DNA of 64,000 bases, from NCBI RefSeq assembly GCF_005930355.1, contig NZ_VDBO01000001.1:2540107-2604106 (forward strand). The letters run 5' to 3'. A program made the translations under genes and the position numbers. Under the pieces are notes generated by a model. The model was not told the origin of the DNA, did no database searches, and saw only the letters and a list, made by a program, of their open reading frames with translations. Position 1 is the stretch's first letter. Every line of letters starts with the position of its first letter. Origin of the DNA: Paenibacillus sinopodophylli (GTDB lineage: Bacteria; Bacillota; Bacilli; Paenibacillales; Paenibacillaceae). Below, piece by piece: positions 9,750 to 18,406 of the stretch.

Positions 9750-11338
9750 TATCCTTTGTCTCTTTTCAGCTCATAAGAAGGACCCTGCTCGCCTGCTAAA
9801 TGGATAACATCTCCTAGCGAAAGTTTATAGCTTTTGTATGGAATCATCGCTTGTCCATTGAGCAGGCTTCCATTCCTTGACCCCAAATCCTTTGCTGTGT
9901 ATTCCCCGTCTTCGCTTGTTAGCTCCAAGTGAATCCGCGATATTCCATTAGCATGATCCGCATAGCTTACCTTTTCGCCAATACGGCCTATTTTGAAGCT
10001 TCCATTCAATAAGTCCAGCTTTGTTTTTTCACCATTCAAGCTTCGTTGAAGCCATACGATCGAAGAGCTAGAGAGCTCTTGCTGCTGCTCACTCGGGCTT
10101 AGCCATACGGTAGGATTGACCACGGGGTATACGGGATTAGCTGCAACAACATGCAGCTGTTCAACAGGCCGGCTAACAGCAGCCTCCTCAACATTCATTG
10201 GAGCCTTTATACCAAAATCCAGATTTTCCTTTACTGCATGCAAATGAGCTGATCCGTGAATATTGCCCGGTTCGAGAGACGGCTGATGCCAATCATCCAT
10301 CTCGGGGTGAGTATCATCTTGATTCGTCCCCTTTCTCCATACCCAAATTAAAGCAGCAGCTAGAAGCAAGGTTATGCCTAAGCTCAGCAGCATGGTTTGC
10401 TTTGACGCCGATTCCAGATAAATAAAACGCCAGGTGCAAGCTAATGCGACAAGAAGTACGGCCACTCCAACTCGTCTAGCCTTTCCGCCTTCTTTCAACC
10501 CCGCGTCCATCTCAAATTCGGAAAAATATTCTTGCGCCGATGCGTGCTCTTGATAACTTTCCAATCGCGTATTAGGCTCGTAAGATGTTTTACTGTCTGC
10601 TGAAACAGGCTGCCACGGCACTCTCTCATTTTTCATTTGACTACTTTGATGCTCTATTCCCGGTACCTGTGCATGTTCAGTCCTAACCTTTTCTCCTTGC
10701 GTCGATGTATTCCATTCCTGCTTACGTTCACGGTGCTGCAAGGTGGTACTCCTATTTTTAATTGAGCTCTCCCTAATTAACTCCAGCAAAGTACCGCGCA
10801 GTTCTTCTAATGGCCATCGCTTGCCTGTTAAATGGTTCAGTACCCGTTTCAATCCTTCTCCATCTATTTGTTCAATATAGGATGTGAAGCGAACAATCAA
10901 CGATAGAAGATCGCCTGATCCCATTGTCTGCGTTCCCTGATCCGCCTTAATTGGCACATATGCAAGACGTATATCATGAAGCTTATCTCCGGTAAAAATA
11001 AATTGTTCATCGAGCAAACAGCCCTCCGGCCGCAGCATATAATGCCTGCATTCATATAGCGCATCTGTTACACCTAATAGAAGCATATAATATTGTTCCA
11101 TCGTAAGCGGTTCCTGCTGCAGACGATGCAGAAGCATCTTCATGCCGGACAGCTTGTAACGAAATGTTACTCTTGCATCCATCTCCAACCAATCCATTGG
11201 CAGCAAATACGGAATCTGACCATTTCGAAGCATCTGAAGCTCAATATCATCCAGATCGCTCCTGTAAATCCCGCTCTCGCGGTCAATCATCATTTCATGA
11301 CCTTGATTCATGGCAAAGTCGATGCGATAACGCTGCAT
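9746..11338 (-). CDS. FHA-domain membrane protein of the tad locus (DUF6382-type N-terminus)
   Basis: A 530-aa protein. Residues 1-190 match the DUF6382-type cytosolic domain (starts MQRYRIDFAMNQGHEMMID). A variable linker (190-290) follows, then two transmembrane segments (about 292-307 and 315-335). The C-terminal FHA domain (about 430-525) has the expected GRIGEKVSYADHANGISRIH and DLGSRNGSLLNG. FHA domains bind phosphothreonine, so it may link a Ser/Thr kinase to pilus assembly. It is the last gene of the tad gene set, 124 bases after the prepilin peptidase, with an intergenic repeat between. Confidence 0.82.
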   Translation of the reverse strand: MQRYRIDFAMNQGHEMMIDRESGIYRSDLDDIELQMLRNGQIPYLLPMDWLEMDARVTFRYKLSGMKMLLHRLQQEPLTMEQYYMLLLGVTDALYECRHYMLRPEGCLLDEQFIFTGDKLHDIRLAYVPIKADQGTQTMGSGDLLSLIVRFTSYIEQIDGEGLKRVLNHLTGKRWPLEELRGTLLELIRESSIKNRSTTLQHRERKQEWNTSTQGEKVRTEHAQVPGIEHQSSQMKNERVPWQPVSADSKTSYEPNTRLESYQEHASAQEYFSEFEMDAGLKEGGKARRVGVAVLLVALACTWRFIYLESASKQTMLLSLGITLLLAAALIWVWRKGTNQDDTHPEMDDWHQPSLEPGNIHGSAHLHAVKENLDFGIKAPMNVEEAAVSRPVEQLHVVAANPVYPVVNPTVWLSPSEQQQELSSSSIVWLQRSLNGEKTKLDLLNGSFKIGRIGEKVSYADHANGISRIHLELTSEDGEYTAKDLGSRNGSLLNGQAMIPYKSYKLSLGDVIHLAGEQGPSYELKRDKGY

Positions 11339-11372
11339 GCCTATGATCCCCTTTCCAGCTTCCAGCTTTAAT

Positions 11373-11470
11373 TAAGGTGAAACGGCTGTCGCCGTCCTCT
11401 GGCGGCGCAGCGCGTTTCATACCGAGAAATATAGAGAACGTATAGCCTGAGGATATACTTTCCTATATGT
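11373..11470. repeat. Dispersed intergenic repeat, copy 2
   Basis: Starts AAGGTGAAACGGCTGTCGCC like copy 1 at 8127 and keeps GGCGGCGC, CGTTTCAT and CCGAGAAATATAG. It diverges in the right half, where the second hairpin is weaker. It lies between the prepilin peptidase and the FHA gene. Confidence 0.8.
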
Positions 11471-11978
11471 TGAAAATAGACCAAACCGTCACCGCAGCAG
11501 GTGCAACCGCGAGCATGAACGGGAACTTTTTACCTGAGCCTGCCCATTGCAGCCACTCCGGCTTTCTCCATCCCGCAGCAGGAGAAATAATCGCGATAAC
11601 ACCCGATGCAACCCTCTTCCCGAAATCGCGGTTAACAAGAAGGAGCAACAATCCGATTGCTCCGGCATACAGAATGGCATAAAACATAAGTTGAAGCACC
11701 ACCAACACGCCTGTCCAGGCGCCTATTGCTCCAAACAGCTTAACGTCTCCTGCTCCGATGCCTTTGGCCATATGAAGCAATAGAAGCGGAACAAATCCTG
11801 CAGCGGCTCCTAATGCAGCAGCCCCTGCCCCGGTCAAACCATTCGCAACCGTATGATAGATGAAAGCAGCAACAAAAAAAGGAAGTGTGAGCCGGTTCGG
11901 AATGATTTGCGATTTCAAATCCGTTATAAATGCCCAAATTAAAAGCGTGGCTATGGCGAGCATTGGAAGTAAATCCAT
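11463..11978 (-). CDS. Type IV prepilin peptidase, A24 family (CpaA/TadV-like)
   Basis: A 171-aa polytopic membrane protein with about six hydrophobic segments. The aspartate pair of this intramembrane protease family is visible: D in FITDLKSQIIPNRLT and the GxGD motif GAGDVKL. It would cleave the Flp prepilin encoded upstream before assembly. The ATG at 11978 follows GAGAGGAG with good spacing and is preferred to the ATG at 12002, which lacks a comparable site. Confidence 0.9.
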   Translation of the reverse strand: MDLLPMLAIATLLIWAFITDLKSQIIPNRLTLPFFVAAFIYHTVANGLTGAGAAALGAAAGFVPLLLLHMAKGIGAGDVKLFGAIGAWTGVLVVLQLMFYAILYAGAIGLLLLLVNRDFGKRVASGVIAIISPAAGWRKPEWLQWAGSGKKFPFMLAVAPAAVTVWSIFNI

Positions 11979-12012
11979 ATAAACTCCTCTCTGCAGCTGC
12001 ATTTATTTTCAT

Positions 12013-13008
12013 CTAGCTGGCGCTCTTGCTTTTCTCTACGACAAAATACATGGATACACGGTTATCAGCACGGCCGGATTCAGAAGCAGCAAGCTCCCAC
12101 GTACCGGGCGTAGTATTGCCTGATACAAGCCATGTCCACTTGATGTACCCATCGGAATCTGCAACTGCTTCTCCCAAATGCTTCGCTTTGCTTGAGCCGC
12201 TTTTGTATATTACTTCAAGGGAAATCGCAGCTCCTGGGGTCGTCTTCACCGTTACAGAGGCGTTCCTGCCTGGACGAAGAGGCGCTGGCTCAATGGCAAC
12301 GATCTGGATGGGAACAATGGATGGGTCTCCATCTTCAATACCGTACCTAGCAGGAGCTGCATCACTAATCCATACACGCTCCACTGCTTGTTCCTTGAGC
12401 AGAATAGATTTGCCGATAAAGGGCAGCTTCAAGGGAAATTCATACTCCACCTCAATGGATATGAACGGTTCATTCCCCTTCTCCAAGTCGGGCAAGGATA
12501 ACCAGCTTAGCCTTAAACCAGCAGGGTCAATAGTGGCAGCATCTGTAAAGCTTCTGATCATCGGTTCCACAACAGCACGTCCGATTTGAGTTGCCGCCAT
12601 GTTCTGTATCGGTTCAAAATTTCCACGCAGCGCAGATGAGATTAGCGAACCTGCTGGTGTAGGAAGCCACTCAGCAGCATCCGCTGCTACCTCACTCCAC
12701 GGTGAGAGCGGAATCAGCGTCTGCGAAGAAGCCGGAATGCTGGCATTCGCTTGCTGCCAAGCTAGCTCTACAGGATGGATGTGAGCCGCGATCTGCCGAA
12801 CCGATTGCGTGGTTGCCGAATGCATGGCTATTTGCACCGCACATAGCCGGATTAGAATTACAAATACCAGCAGCACAACAATGACCATGGGCATGACCAG
12901 CGCTGCCTCCACAACAATCGAACCTCGTTCATCACCTAGCCTGCGGTGCTTAATAAGACCATCCGTTCGTTTGTGTTGTCCCATAGCGGTTGCCTTCAAC
13001 CTTTCCAT
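12013..13008 (-). CDS. TadE/TadG-like pseudopilin with Ig-like C-terminus
   Basis: A 331-aa protein. After a charged leader, GDERGSIVVEAALVMPMVIV begins a TadE-type hydrophobic helix with the conserved glutamate. The C-terminal 100 residues (from IVAIEPAPLRPGRNASVTV) look like a beta-sandwich domain such as an Ig or BIG fold. TadE/G proteins are minor pseudopilins processed by the prepilin peptidase. The start overlaps the previous gene by 59 bases. An internal ATG at MGQHKRTDG (12984) with GAAGG upstream is an alternative. Confidence 0.8.
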   Translation of the reverse strand: MERLKATAMGQHKRTDGLIKHRRLGDERGSIVVEAALVMPMVIVVLLVFVILIRLCAVQIAMHSATTQSVRQIAAHIHPVELAWQQANASIPASSQTLIPLSPWSEVAADAAEWLPTPAGSLISSALRGNFEPIQNMAATQIGRAVVEPMIRSFTDAATIDPAGLRLSWLSLPDLEKGNEPFISIEVEYEFPLKLPFIGKSILLKEQAVERVWISDAAPARYGIEDGDPSIVPIQIVAIEPAPLRPGRNASVTVKTTPGAAISLEVIYKSGSSKAKHLGEAVADSDGYIKWTWLVSGNTTPGTWELAASESGRADNRVSMYFVVEKSKSAS

Positions 13009-15223
13009 TCATTAGTCCCATTCCGCCTAGGACGCCCATTAAGCCTGGTACGAACCAAAGCTCAGTAGAGAATGAAGCTTCTCCTGTCACGCCGCTTGGC
13101 ACGGCAGATAGTATGGCGCCGCTGTTATGCTCGATGACTGCTATCATACGTGCAAGGCTGGGGCTATCTCCCGCTTTATGCATCATCATAAACAGTCTTA
13201 AATAATCTTGGTAAGACAGCTCTATCTTTACGTATTTCGATAAAGGCGCTGATCCGCGCTCGGTGAAGGCCAGCATATCCTCTAGCGTCTTTTCGAGTCC
13301 GTATATAAGTGCTGCAGATAGAATGAGCAGGGGATGCCCAAGCGTCCTGCTTTCAAGCAAGCCCTCCATCGTTCGAACGGCAAGCCTAGCCGCAAACAAC
13401 TCCCCATACGCAGCGGCAATGTTTCCAACTGGATTGTGAAATCCGTAAATCACGTATTCAGCCTCCTGATTATTGAAGGAAACGGCATGCGCCAGCTCCG
13501 ACCACTCTCCTTCTGTCAGCATCGAACGAAGATGCTGCGGTGCAAAGAAGGCATATCTGCCTATTACATATTCTCCGAAGTAAAAGTCGTCTCTCGATTG
13601 CTCCAGCATACTTCCCATACCCGAGAACAAACCATCCATCAAAGAAGTTGACCGCTTGGCAGCCTCATGGGCTTCCCCAGCTTCTGTTGGAACAATTGAA
13701 GCAGCTGCTTCCGCTTCTTTCTCATTAAATAGAAGATTATCGCTGTATAACTGCTTAACCTGATCAAATACTTGCTGATGCTCCTCTGATTGCGGAATAG
13801 CTGTCATCCCGTTAAGCATGCCGCGTGCCTGTTTCCACAAGGATTCAGCTTGTTGATCCTGCTCCTTCAGTTTTGATTTGATATCGCCCTGCTCCAAGGT
13901 GCTCCTTCTGCTTGCAATAACGACAGCCGGTTGAATATACTTCTCATGGTAGTCTCCATAAGCAAGACTAAGACTCGCTGCGCCTTCCAGCAATTGATCG
14001 GATGATTGCGATGTTATAGGGCTCGTTAAAGCTGCGAGGCTGCTCGTCTGAAAGCTCCCCGTCTCCATGTCTACAGCAGCAGCGACCGTGCCTTGCGTCG
14101 TGAGCTCTTGCCGATAATCGACAAACCACGTATCCGGCTTCACTAGCTCATCTGCTGTTTTCCTTATTTGCTCCAAATCAGAAGCCGCATTATTCGGCAT
14201 TTCATGCTGATCAGAATTAGGCAGCCTTTGACTAGCCAGCGTATCGTATCCATCTTGTCCAGGCTGCTGATTCGCTTGCTCGGCAAGCAGCTGTAATTCC
14301 TCATTCAGAACTCTTGCAGCTTCGAGCTCTGTGATGGCATCGCCTTGAAGCTTAGTATGGCGCTGCAGCATCTCAGCGCTGACTTTCCTAAGCTCTAATC
14401 CGAACGCCCTCACCGTTTCTTCATAGGCTTTTATGTGCGGTGCTTGCTCGTGCTCTCCATCAGATTGCTGATGATTATTGTTCATACCGATAGCTGCAGA
14501 AGCATAATCTGCATATGCCCCTGTAATGCCTAATGCGGTATCCTCTGGAATCTCACCTGTATTAGACTGAAGCGGTATCATGGAAACTAAGCCGCTATCC
14601 AACATTACAGCAGCAGCCTGCTCTTGCAGTTGAAGTACTCTGGTCAAATGAGCTTCACGGCGTTCATAAAGCTTGCGCATACTCTCCAGCAAGTCTATCG
14701 TTACCGAGGCCTCCTTCATTGCACCTGCCATCGGTATAAACTTAGCAGCCAGCTCCAATGTAAAATCAATAGGCGCCTTATATTTCATTTCCTCCAATAC
14801 TTGTCTAGCAAATATTTCATGACTCCCCAGAAATGACGCCGAATGCAGCGCAGCGTTCTCCAACTTCAGTCTTACCAGCTTTATGCCTGGTTCTGTGAAA
14901 CGTTCTTGCTGGTCTGTAGCTGCTGACAGTACCTCCGAGAATAGTTTCTGGCCATCCGTGCCTCCCCGGCCGAACAAGCCATAACGCTCATACAGAGTAG
15001 AGTCATAAGCTGAGAGCACGGACCTCACGCCAGATCGAACGGCATCCTCTGCCAGCTTGTGCACGGCAGCAATACGCGCGTAGTCGATCAACAGAGAAAA
15101 GAATAACAGCAAGGAGGACAACACGATGACAGAAAACACCGTTACCGCCCCGTCCTCACGGAACAGCAAGCGACGTTTGCCCCCTACTGCTTCCTGCCGC
15201 TTTTTTTTCACGGTCTTAGCCAT
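12950..15223 (-). CDS. Large TadG-like pilus-associated protein
   Basis: A 757-aa protein. The N-terminus has KKKRQ basic residues followed by REDGAVTVFSVIVLSSLLLF and one transmembrane helix, then DYARIAAVHKLAEDAVRSG, which is typical of TadE/TadG-type proteins with a long extracellular part. Residues 180-600 are rich in Gln, Glu and Ala, with predicted helical or coiled-coil stretches. A second hydrophobic segment appears near the C-terminus (FVPGLMGVLGGMGLMNG). The ATG is preceded by GGAGGTGGAGG. It lies between the 244-aa TadE-like gene and the 331-aa gene. Exact role in the Flp pilus is unknown. Confidence 0.78.
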   Translation of the reverse strand: MAKTVKKKRQEAVGGKRRLLFREDGAVTVFSVIVLSSLLLFFSLLIDYARIAAVHKLAEDAVRSGVRSVLSAYDSTLYERYGLFGRGGTDGQKLFSEVLSAATDQQERFTEPGIKLVRLKLENAALHSASFLGSHEIFARQVLEEMKYKAPIDFTLELAAKFIPMAGAMKEASVTIDLLESMRKLYERREAHLTRVLQLQEQAAAVMLDSGLVSMIPLQSNTGEIPEDTALGITGAYADYASAAIGMNNNHQQSDGEHEQAPHIKAYEETVRAFGLELRKVSAEMLQRHTKLQGDAITELEAARVLNEELQLLAEQANQQPGQDGYDTLASQRLPNSDQHEMPNNAASDLEQIRKTADELVKPDTWFVDYRQELTTQGTVAAAVDMETGSFQTSSLAALTSPITSQSSDQLLEGAASLSLAYGDYHEKYIQPAVVIASRRSTLEQGDIKSKLKEQDQQAESLWKQARGMLNGMTAIPQSEEHQQVFDQVKQLYSDNLLFNEKEAEAAASIVPTEAGEAHEAAKRSTSLMDGLFSGMGSMLEQSRDDFYFGEYVIGRYAFFAPQHLRSMLTEGEWSELAHAVSFNNQEAEYVIYGFHNPVGNIAAAYGELFAARLAVRTMEGLLESRTLGHPLLILSAALIYGLEKTLEDMLAFTERGSAPLSKYVKIELSYQDYLRLFMMMHKAGDSPSLARMIAVIEHNSGAILSAVPSGVTGEASFSTELWFVPGLMGVLGGMGLMNGKVEGNRYGTTQTNGWSY

Positions 15224-15238
15224 CCTCCACCTCCATGA

Positions 15239-15973
15239 TTACTTTTTCTTTTGCTCGCGGGTTTTGGCATGTTCCGTATAGGGAGCGAGCACCTGACCGG
15301 CTTCCTCTCTTGCCAGGCGCGCACCTCCTGTCCGATTAGCGAATTTCGTCGCATAATAACGCGCAAGGTCAACGCTTCTAATAAATTCAGTCGGATCTAC
15401 TATAGTGGCAGATGATACCGTCTTGGCTTCTCTTCTCAGCCAGCTTTTCTCAGCGGCTCCATTCGCGAATGGCGACTTCAGCTTGACCTCGACCTCTTTC
15501 TTCAATACGCTCCTCGCATAGTTGATTTGCCCTTGATAGGCTAATGAAGCTGCACCAATCCACTTCGCAGATTGCAGCAGCTTACGTTCAGATAGGTCGC
15601 TGCCGCCAGCACCATCCTGATCTTCAAGCGGGAGCAGGATGGTGGATGATACATGATCTCCAGCCATACCGAACAGACTACCAAGCATATCATTTTCGCC
15701 TACACGCCAGTATAAGCCATCATAAACGGGCTCGTTCAGCATGCCGCTTCTAGCTGTGCGGTAGCTGTTATCCCAGCTGAATGCAGCCCGCTCAACAGTT
15801 GACGATGCGGCGTAATAAAGCACAACCTTCTGATACATGTACATGCCAAACAAAATAAATAACAAAATAAGACCAAGCAAAAGTGGAAAAACAAGGGTTG
15901 CTTCCAGTGTAAAGCTACCCTGTTCTCTTCTCAGTCCATGCAGCAGCCTTCCCCAGAACGTCTGTTTAACCAT
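15239..15973 (-). CDS. TadE-like pseudopilin
   Basis: A 244-aa protein with the motif REQGSFTLEATLVFPLLLGL, where the glutamate and hydrophobic helix match TadE-family pseudopilins. The remainder (about 200 residues) is predicted extracytoplasmic. It directly follows the Flp pilin gene and precedes the 757-aa gene, consistent with one tad transcription unit. Confidence 0.85.
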   Translation of the reverse strand: MVKQTFWGRLLHGLRREQGSFTLEATLVFPLLLGLILLFILFGMYMYQKVVLYYAASSTVERAAFSWDNSYRTARSGMLNEPVYDGLYWRVGENDMLGSLFGMAGDHVSSTILLPLEDQDGAGGSDLSERKLLQSAKWIGAASLAYQGQINYARSVLKKEVEVKLKSPFANGAAEKSWLRREAKTVSSATIVDPTEFIRSVDLARYYATKFANRTGGARLAREEAGQVLAPYTEHAKTREQKKK

Positions 15974-15989
15974 TCATACGCCCTGTCCA

Positions 15990-16175
15990 TTAACTAAATA
16001 TTTTATCTGCTTCATCATCCGCTTTACCCATTAGCCGCTCTATTAATTCGATGATCCAATCTTTGAATAGCAAGGCGATAATAATAACAACCGCAATGAT
16101 CAGTATAATTTCCAATGTACCTAGTCCCTCTTCCTCTTTCCAAAACGATTGCATAGCTTTTCCTATTTGATTCAT
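15990..16175 (-). CDS. Flp-family type IVb pilin
   Basis: A 61-aa small pilin. WKEEEGLGTLEIILIIAVVI shows the processing site (Gly-Leu-Gly before a Thr-Leu-Glu start) and the hydrophobic assembly helix of the Flp1-like group. It would be the main subunit of the tad pilus, cut by the peptidase at 11463-11978. GAGGACA gives a close ribosome site. A short pilin in single copy is typical of Firmicute tad loci. Confidence 0.9.
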   Translation of the reverse strand: MNQIGKAMQSFWKEEEGLGTLEIILIIAVVIIIALLFKDWIIELIERLMGKADDEADKIFS

Positions 16176-16199
16176 TGTCCTCTTCCCCTCTTTTGTTAG

Positions 16200-17084
16200 T
16201 TAAGACATAAGCAATACTGCTGGCGCAGCAACCAGGATCATGAGTACTAATAATATGCCTACAAGTGGAAATACCAGCTTGGAGGAAGCCTCCTCTCCAC
16301 GAGATCTAGCAATTGCCTTTCTCTTCTCCCATAACGTGTAAGAGAGCTCACGCAAAGCGAGCACAAAGTGTTCTCCACCTCTGCGATAATTGAGCAGCAG
16401 CACCGTCGTAAAGACAGATACCTCCTGCACAGAACAGCGTCGATTGAAACGCTCCATTGCCGCCATGAATGATTGGCCGTTGCGCAGCATGGATACCGCC
16501 TCGCCCCATTCCTTGTAAAGCGGATGCTGTTTCGCTTCTTTGCCTTCCAGGCATCTTGCAAGCGCCTGGTGCACCGTCTCTCCTGCTCCTACTAGCAGCA
16601 TTAGCTTGCTCAGCATATCTGGGAGTTCGATAATCATCAGCTGCTTGCGCTGCTCAACCTTTCTTCCAGCTTCTACGAATGGGCGAAGCGCAAGAACAAT
16701 GCCGAATATGATGCCTACGACGAGCAGTAACGGCTCCTGACCAAGCAAGCTAAGCCACGCGCATGCCGTTAATGCTGCATAACCCATCCCAAAGGACGCT
16801 GCTGCCTGCGCTTTCGTCATCTCGATGCTCCAACCGTTTTCCATTAGCAGGAGAAGCCTCATATGGTAGCTCCCCATTGGCAGATGCATCGAATCAAACA
16901 CCTTATAACGCTCCAGCATACGCTGGAAAGGACTAACGATAAGCAGCTGTTTCATCTGTTCTCCAGACATAACGTCTCGCTGCTTCCTGCCCGCCAGCCG
17001 CTTCAAGATTGCTTGCCATGTGCTGACACCAGCCAAGTACAGCCATATTCCCGTAAGCATTAACGAAGCGATTGCCGCTGCCAT
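16200..17084 (-). CDS. tadC: Tad secretion inner membrane platform protein TadC
   Basis: A 294-aa membrane protein starting MAAAIASLMLTGIWLYLAGV. It has a GspF/T2SSF-type domain with LMLLVGAGETVHQALARCLE and SVFTTVLLLNYRRGGEHFVLALREL, plus a C-terminal transmembrane helix (LVFPLVGILLVLMILVAAPA). With TadB it forms the platform on which the CpaF ATPase works. The open frame extends about 100 codons upstream, but that part overlaps tadB in another frame and is not protein-like. The ATG at 17084 with GCGAGG upstream is chosen. Confidence 0.88.
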   Translation of the reverse strand: MAAAIASLMLTGIWLYLAGVSTWQAILKRLAGRKQRDVMSGEQMKQLLIVSPFQRMLERYKVFDSMHLPMGSYHMRLLLLMENGWSIEMTKAQAAASFGMGYAALTACAWLSLLGQEPLLLVVGIIFGIVLALRPFVEAGRKVEQRKQLMIIELPDMLSKLMLLVGAGETVHQALARCLEGKEAKQHPLYKEWGEAVSMLRNGQSFMAAMERFNRRCSVQEVSVFTTVLLLNYRRGGEHFVLALRELSYTLWEKRKAIARSRGEEASSKLVFPLVGILLVLMILVAAPAVLLMS

Positions 17085-17101
17085 AACGATCCTCGCTTTC
17101 C

Positions 17102-17974
17102 TCACATTCGAATGTGCATCATTTTTGCCATCAGCCAAAAACAAACTAGCAAAAGCAGCAGTGCAGCTGTCAGCAGCAGATAGCCAGCCCCTCCATACAA
17201 AGGCGCCATATAATCCGGTGCCGCCATGCTTAGAAAAGCTAGAAACACAAAGGGCACCGCCATCATGATTCGGCCTTCGAAACGTTTCTGTGCCACCATG
17301 ACAGCAATTTCTTGCTCGATCTCCAATTTCTCGCCAATAATGACTGCCGTCCGCTTCATCACTTCCAGCAAATCCCCTCCCGAACGCTTGCAAGCTGCCA
17401 GCGCATCAACGAATTGTGTAATTTCATCAATGTCCGCCCGATCTGCAAAGTTTCGCAACGCATATTCAAGTGGCTCAGCATTCTCTAAACGAAAGCGAAT
17501 GATCTGGAATTCAATGAGCAGCTCCGTCCGCGAGTTCGGATACAGAAGAGTAAGGTCATCAAGGGAAGCCAGAAAAGCATTTTCGATTGAGCGTCCCGCT
17601 GCAAGTGAAGAGGTCAGTGAGAACAACGCTTCCTTGAATTGCAGCTTTAGCCGTTCCTTGCGCTGCTTGAGCAGTGATCCGCGCCTATAGCGGGGGGCGA
17701 GTATGCCAAGTACAGATACGAGCAGTGACAGAAGTGCTGAATGATAGAACAAATAGATCGCGGAATAGATCACTAGAGAAGCTGCAGCCGCAGTCAACAG
17801 AAATTGTCTATGATTAAGCTGGTACTGATCATAATGGGTCAATACTCTGCCATTACGAATATTCACCATACTTTGTTCGTCTTCCCAGCCGCACCAATCC
17901 AGAAAACGCCGTATCCTCCCGTTCTGCCTAGTATGCAGCTTCGCTGCCTTGCCCGTGTCAATACCAGTGCTCAT
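17102..17974 (-). CDS. tadB: Tad secretion inner membrane platform protein TadB
   Basis: A 290-aa protein with transmembrane segments near residues 60-95 and 235-285 and a cytosolic GspF-like domain (EALFSLTSSLAAGRSIENAFLA, then CKRSGGDLLEVMKRTAVIIG). The start codon overlaps the stop of the cpaF fragment as ATGA, so tadB is translationally coupled to cpaF. With the prophage in place, tadB and everything downstream are separated from the original promoter and the 5' part of cpaF. Confidence 0.9.
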   Translation of the reverse strand: MSTGIDTGKAAKLHTRQNGRIRRFLDWCGWEDEQSMVNIRNGRVLTHYDQYQLNHRQFLLTAAAASLVIYSAIYLFYHSALLSLLVSVLGILAPRYRRGSLLKQRKERLKLQFKEALFSLTSSLAAGRSIENAFLASLDDLTLLYPNSRTELLIEFQIIRFRLENAEPLEYALRNFADRADIDEITQFVDALAACKRSGGDLLEVMKRTAVIIGEKLEIEQEIAVMVAQKRFEGRIMMAVPFVFLAFLSMAAPDYMAPLYGGAGYLLLTAALLLLLVCFWLMAKMMHIRM

Positions 17975-18330
17975 ATCGCTGCTCCTCCCTTGGCGGTTTT
18001 CCCAGCCATTATCAGCTTGTCCTGCCTTACAATGACGTTCTCTGTCCGTTTCAACCCGCCTACCACCTTGCCCTCATGCTCCCCATTCTCCTCGAAATAA
18101 AATAGGGGATTCAGCAGCACTTCACCTTCAGCCATCCCAACGACCTCGCATATTTCCGTTACTCTGCGCGATCGATCTCGGAACCTTGATAAATGAATGA
18201 TAACGTCGATTGCCGAAGCGATCTGCTGCCTTATTACCGTTACAGGTAATTCTGCTGCGCTAAGCACCATCGTCTCAAGCCGTGCAAGCATATCCTTTGC
18301 CCCATTGCTGTGGCCCGTTGACATGCTTCT
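17971..18330 (-). pseudogene. cpaF: 3' part of the tad ATPase gene cpaF, cut off by the prophage
   Basis: Encodes the C-terminal 118 or so residues of CpaF/TadA, beginning MSTGHSNGAKDMLARLETMV. This is the part directly after the Walker B region, with IRQQIASAIDVIIHLSRF. The other part is at 62738-63617. Joined through the core GAAG the two give 1,239 bases in frame and read GHSGSMSTGHSNG at the junction. The ATG in MSTGH could start a short product in the lysogen, but it would lack the nucleotide-binding motifs. Confidence 0.92.
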
Positions 18331-18350
18331 GTCATGTACAAAGTGGTACT
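18310..18350. other. attL (prophage left junction)
   Basis: The core CTTC (18326-18329) is shared with attR. On the phage side, GTACAAAGTG (18336-18345) is the inverted copy of CACTTTGTAC in the attR arm. On the host side the cpaF reading frame begins. Core assignment rests on frame restoration and on the dyad centre of the reconstructed attP falling within GAAG. Confidence 0.8.
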
Positions 18351-18360
18351 TTAAAAACAC

Positions 18361-18393
18361 AAAAAAATATCCACAGCCTGTAGACAACTGTGG
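18361..18393 (-). terminator. Terminator of the lysis operon
   Basis: On the minus strand CCACAG pairs with CTGTGG around an 11-base loop, followed by ATATTTTTTTG. A second hairpin (GGCTCC/GGAGCC, 18399-18417) has the amidase stop codon in its loop. Both lie just inside attL and would shield cpaF from phage transcripts. Confidence 0.75.
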
Positions 18394-18406
18394 ATTAAGG
18401 CTCCCG

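Noticed and set aside
16200..17393. 397-aa frame for TadC
   Set aside because: The first 103 codons overlap tadB in another frame and read as shuffled coding shadow. The ATG at 17084 with a ribosome site gives a normal TadC.
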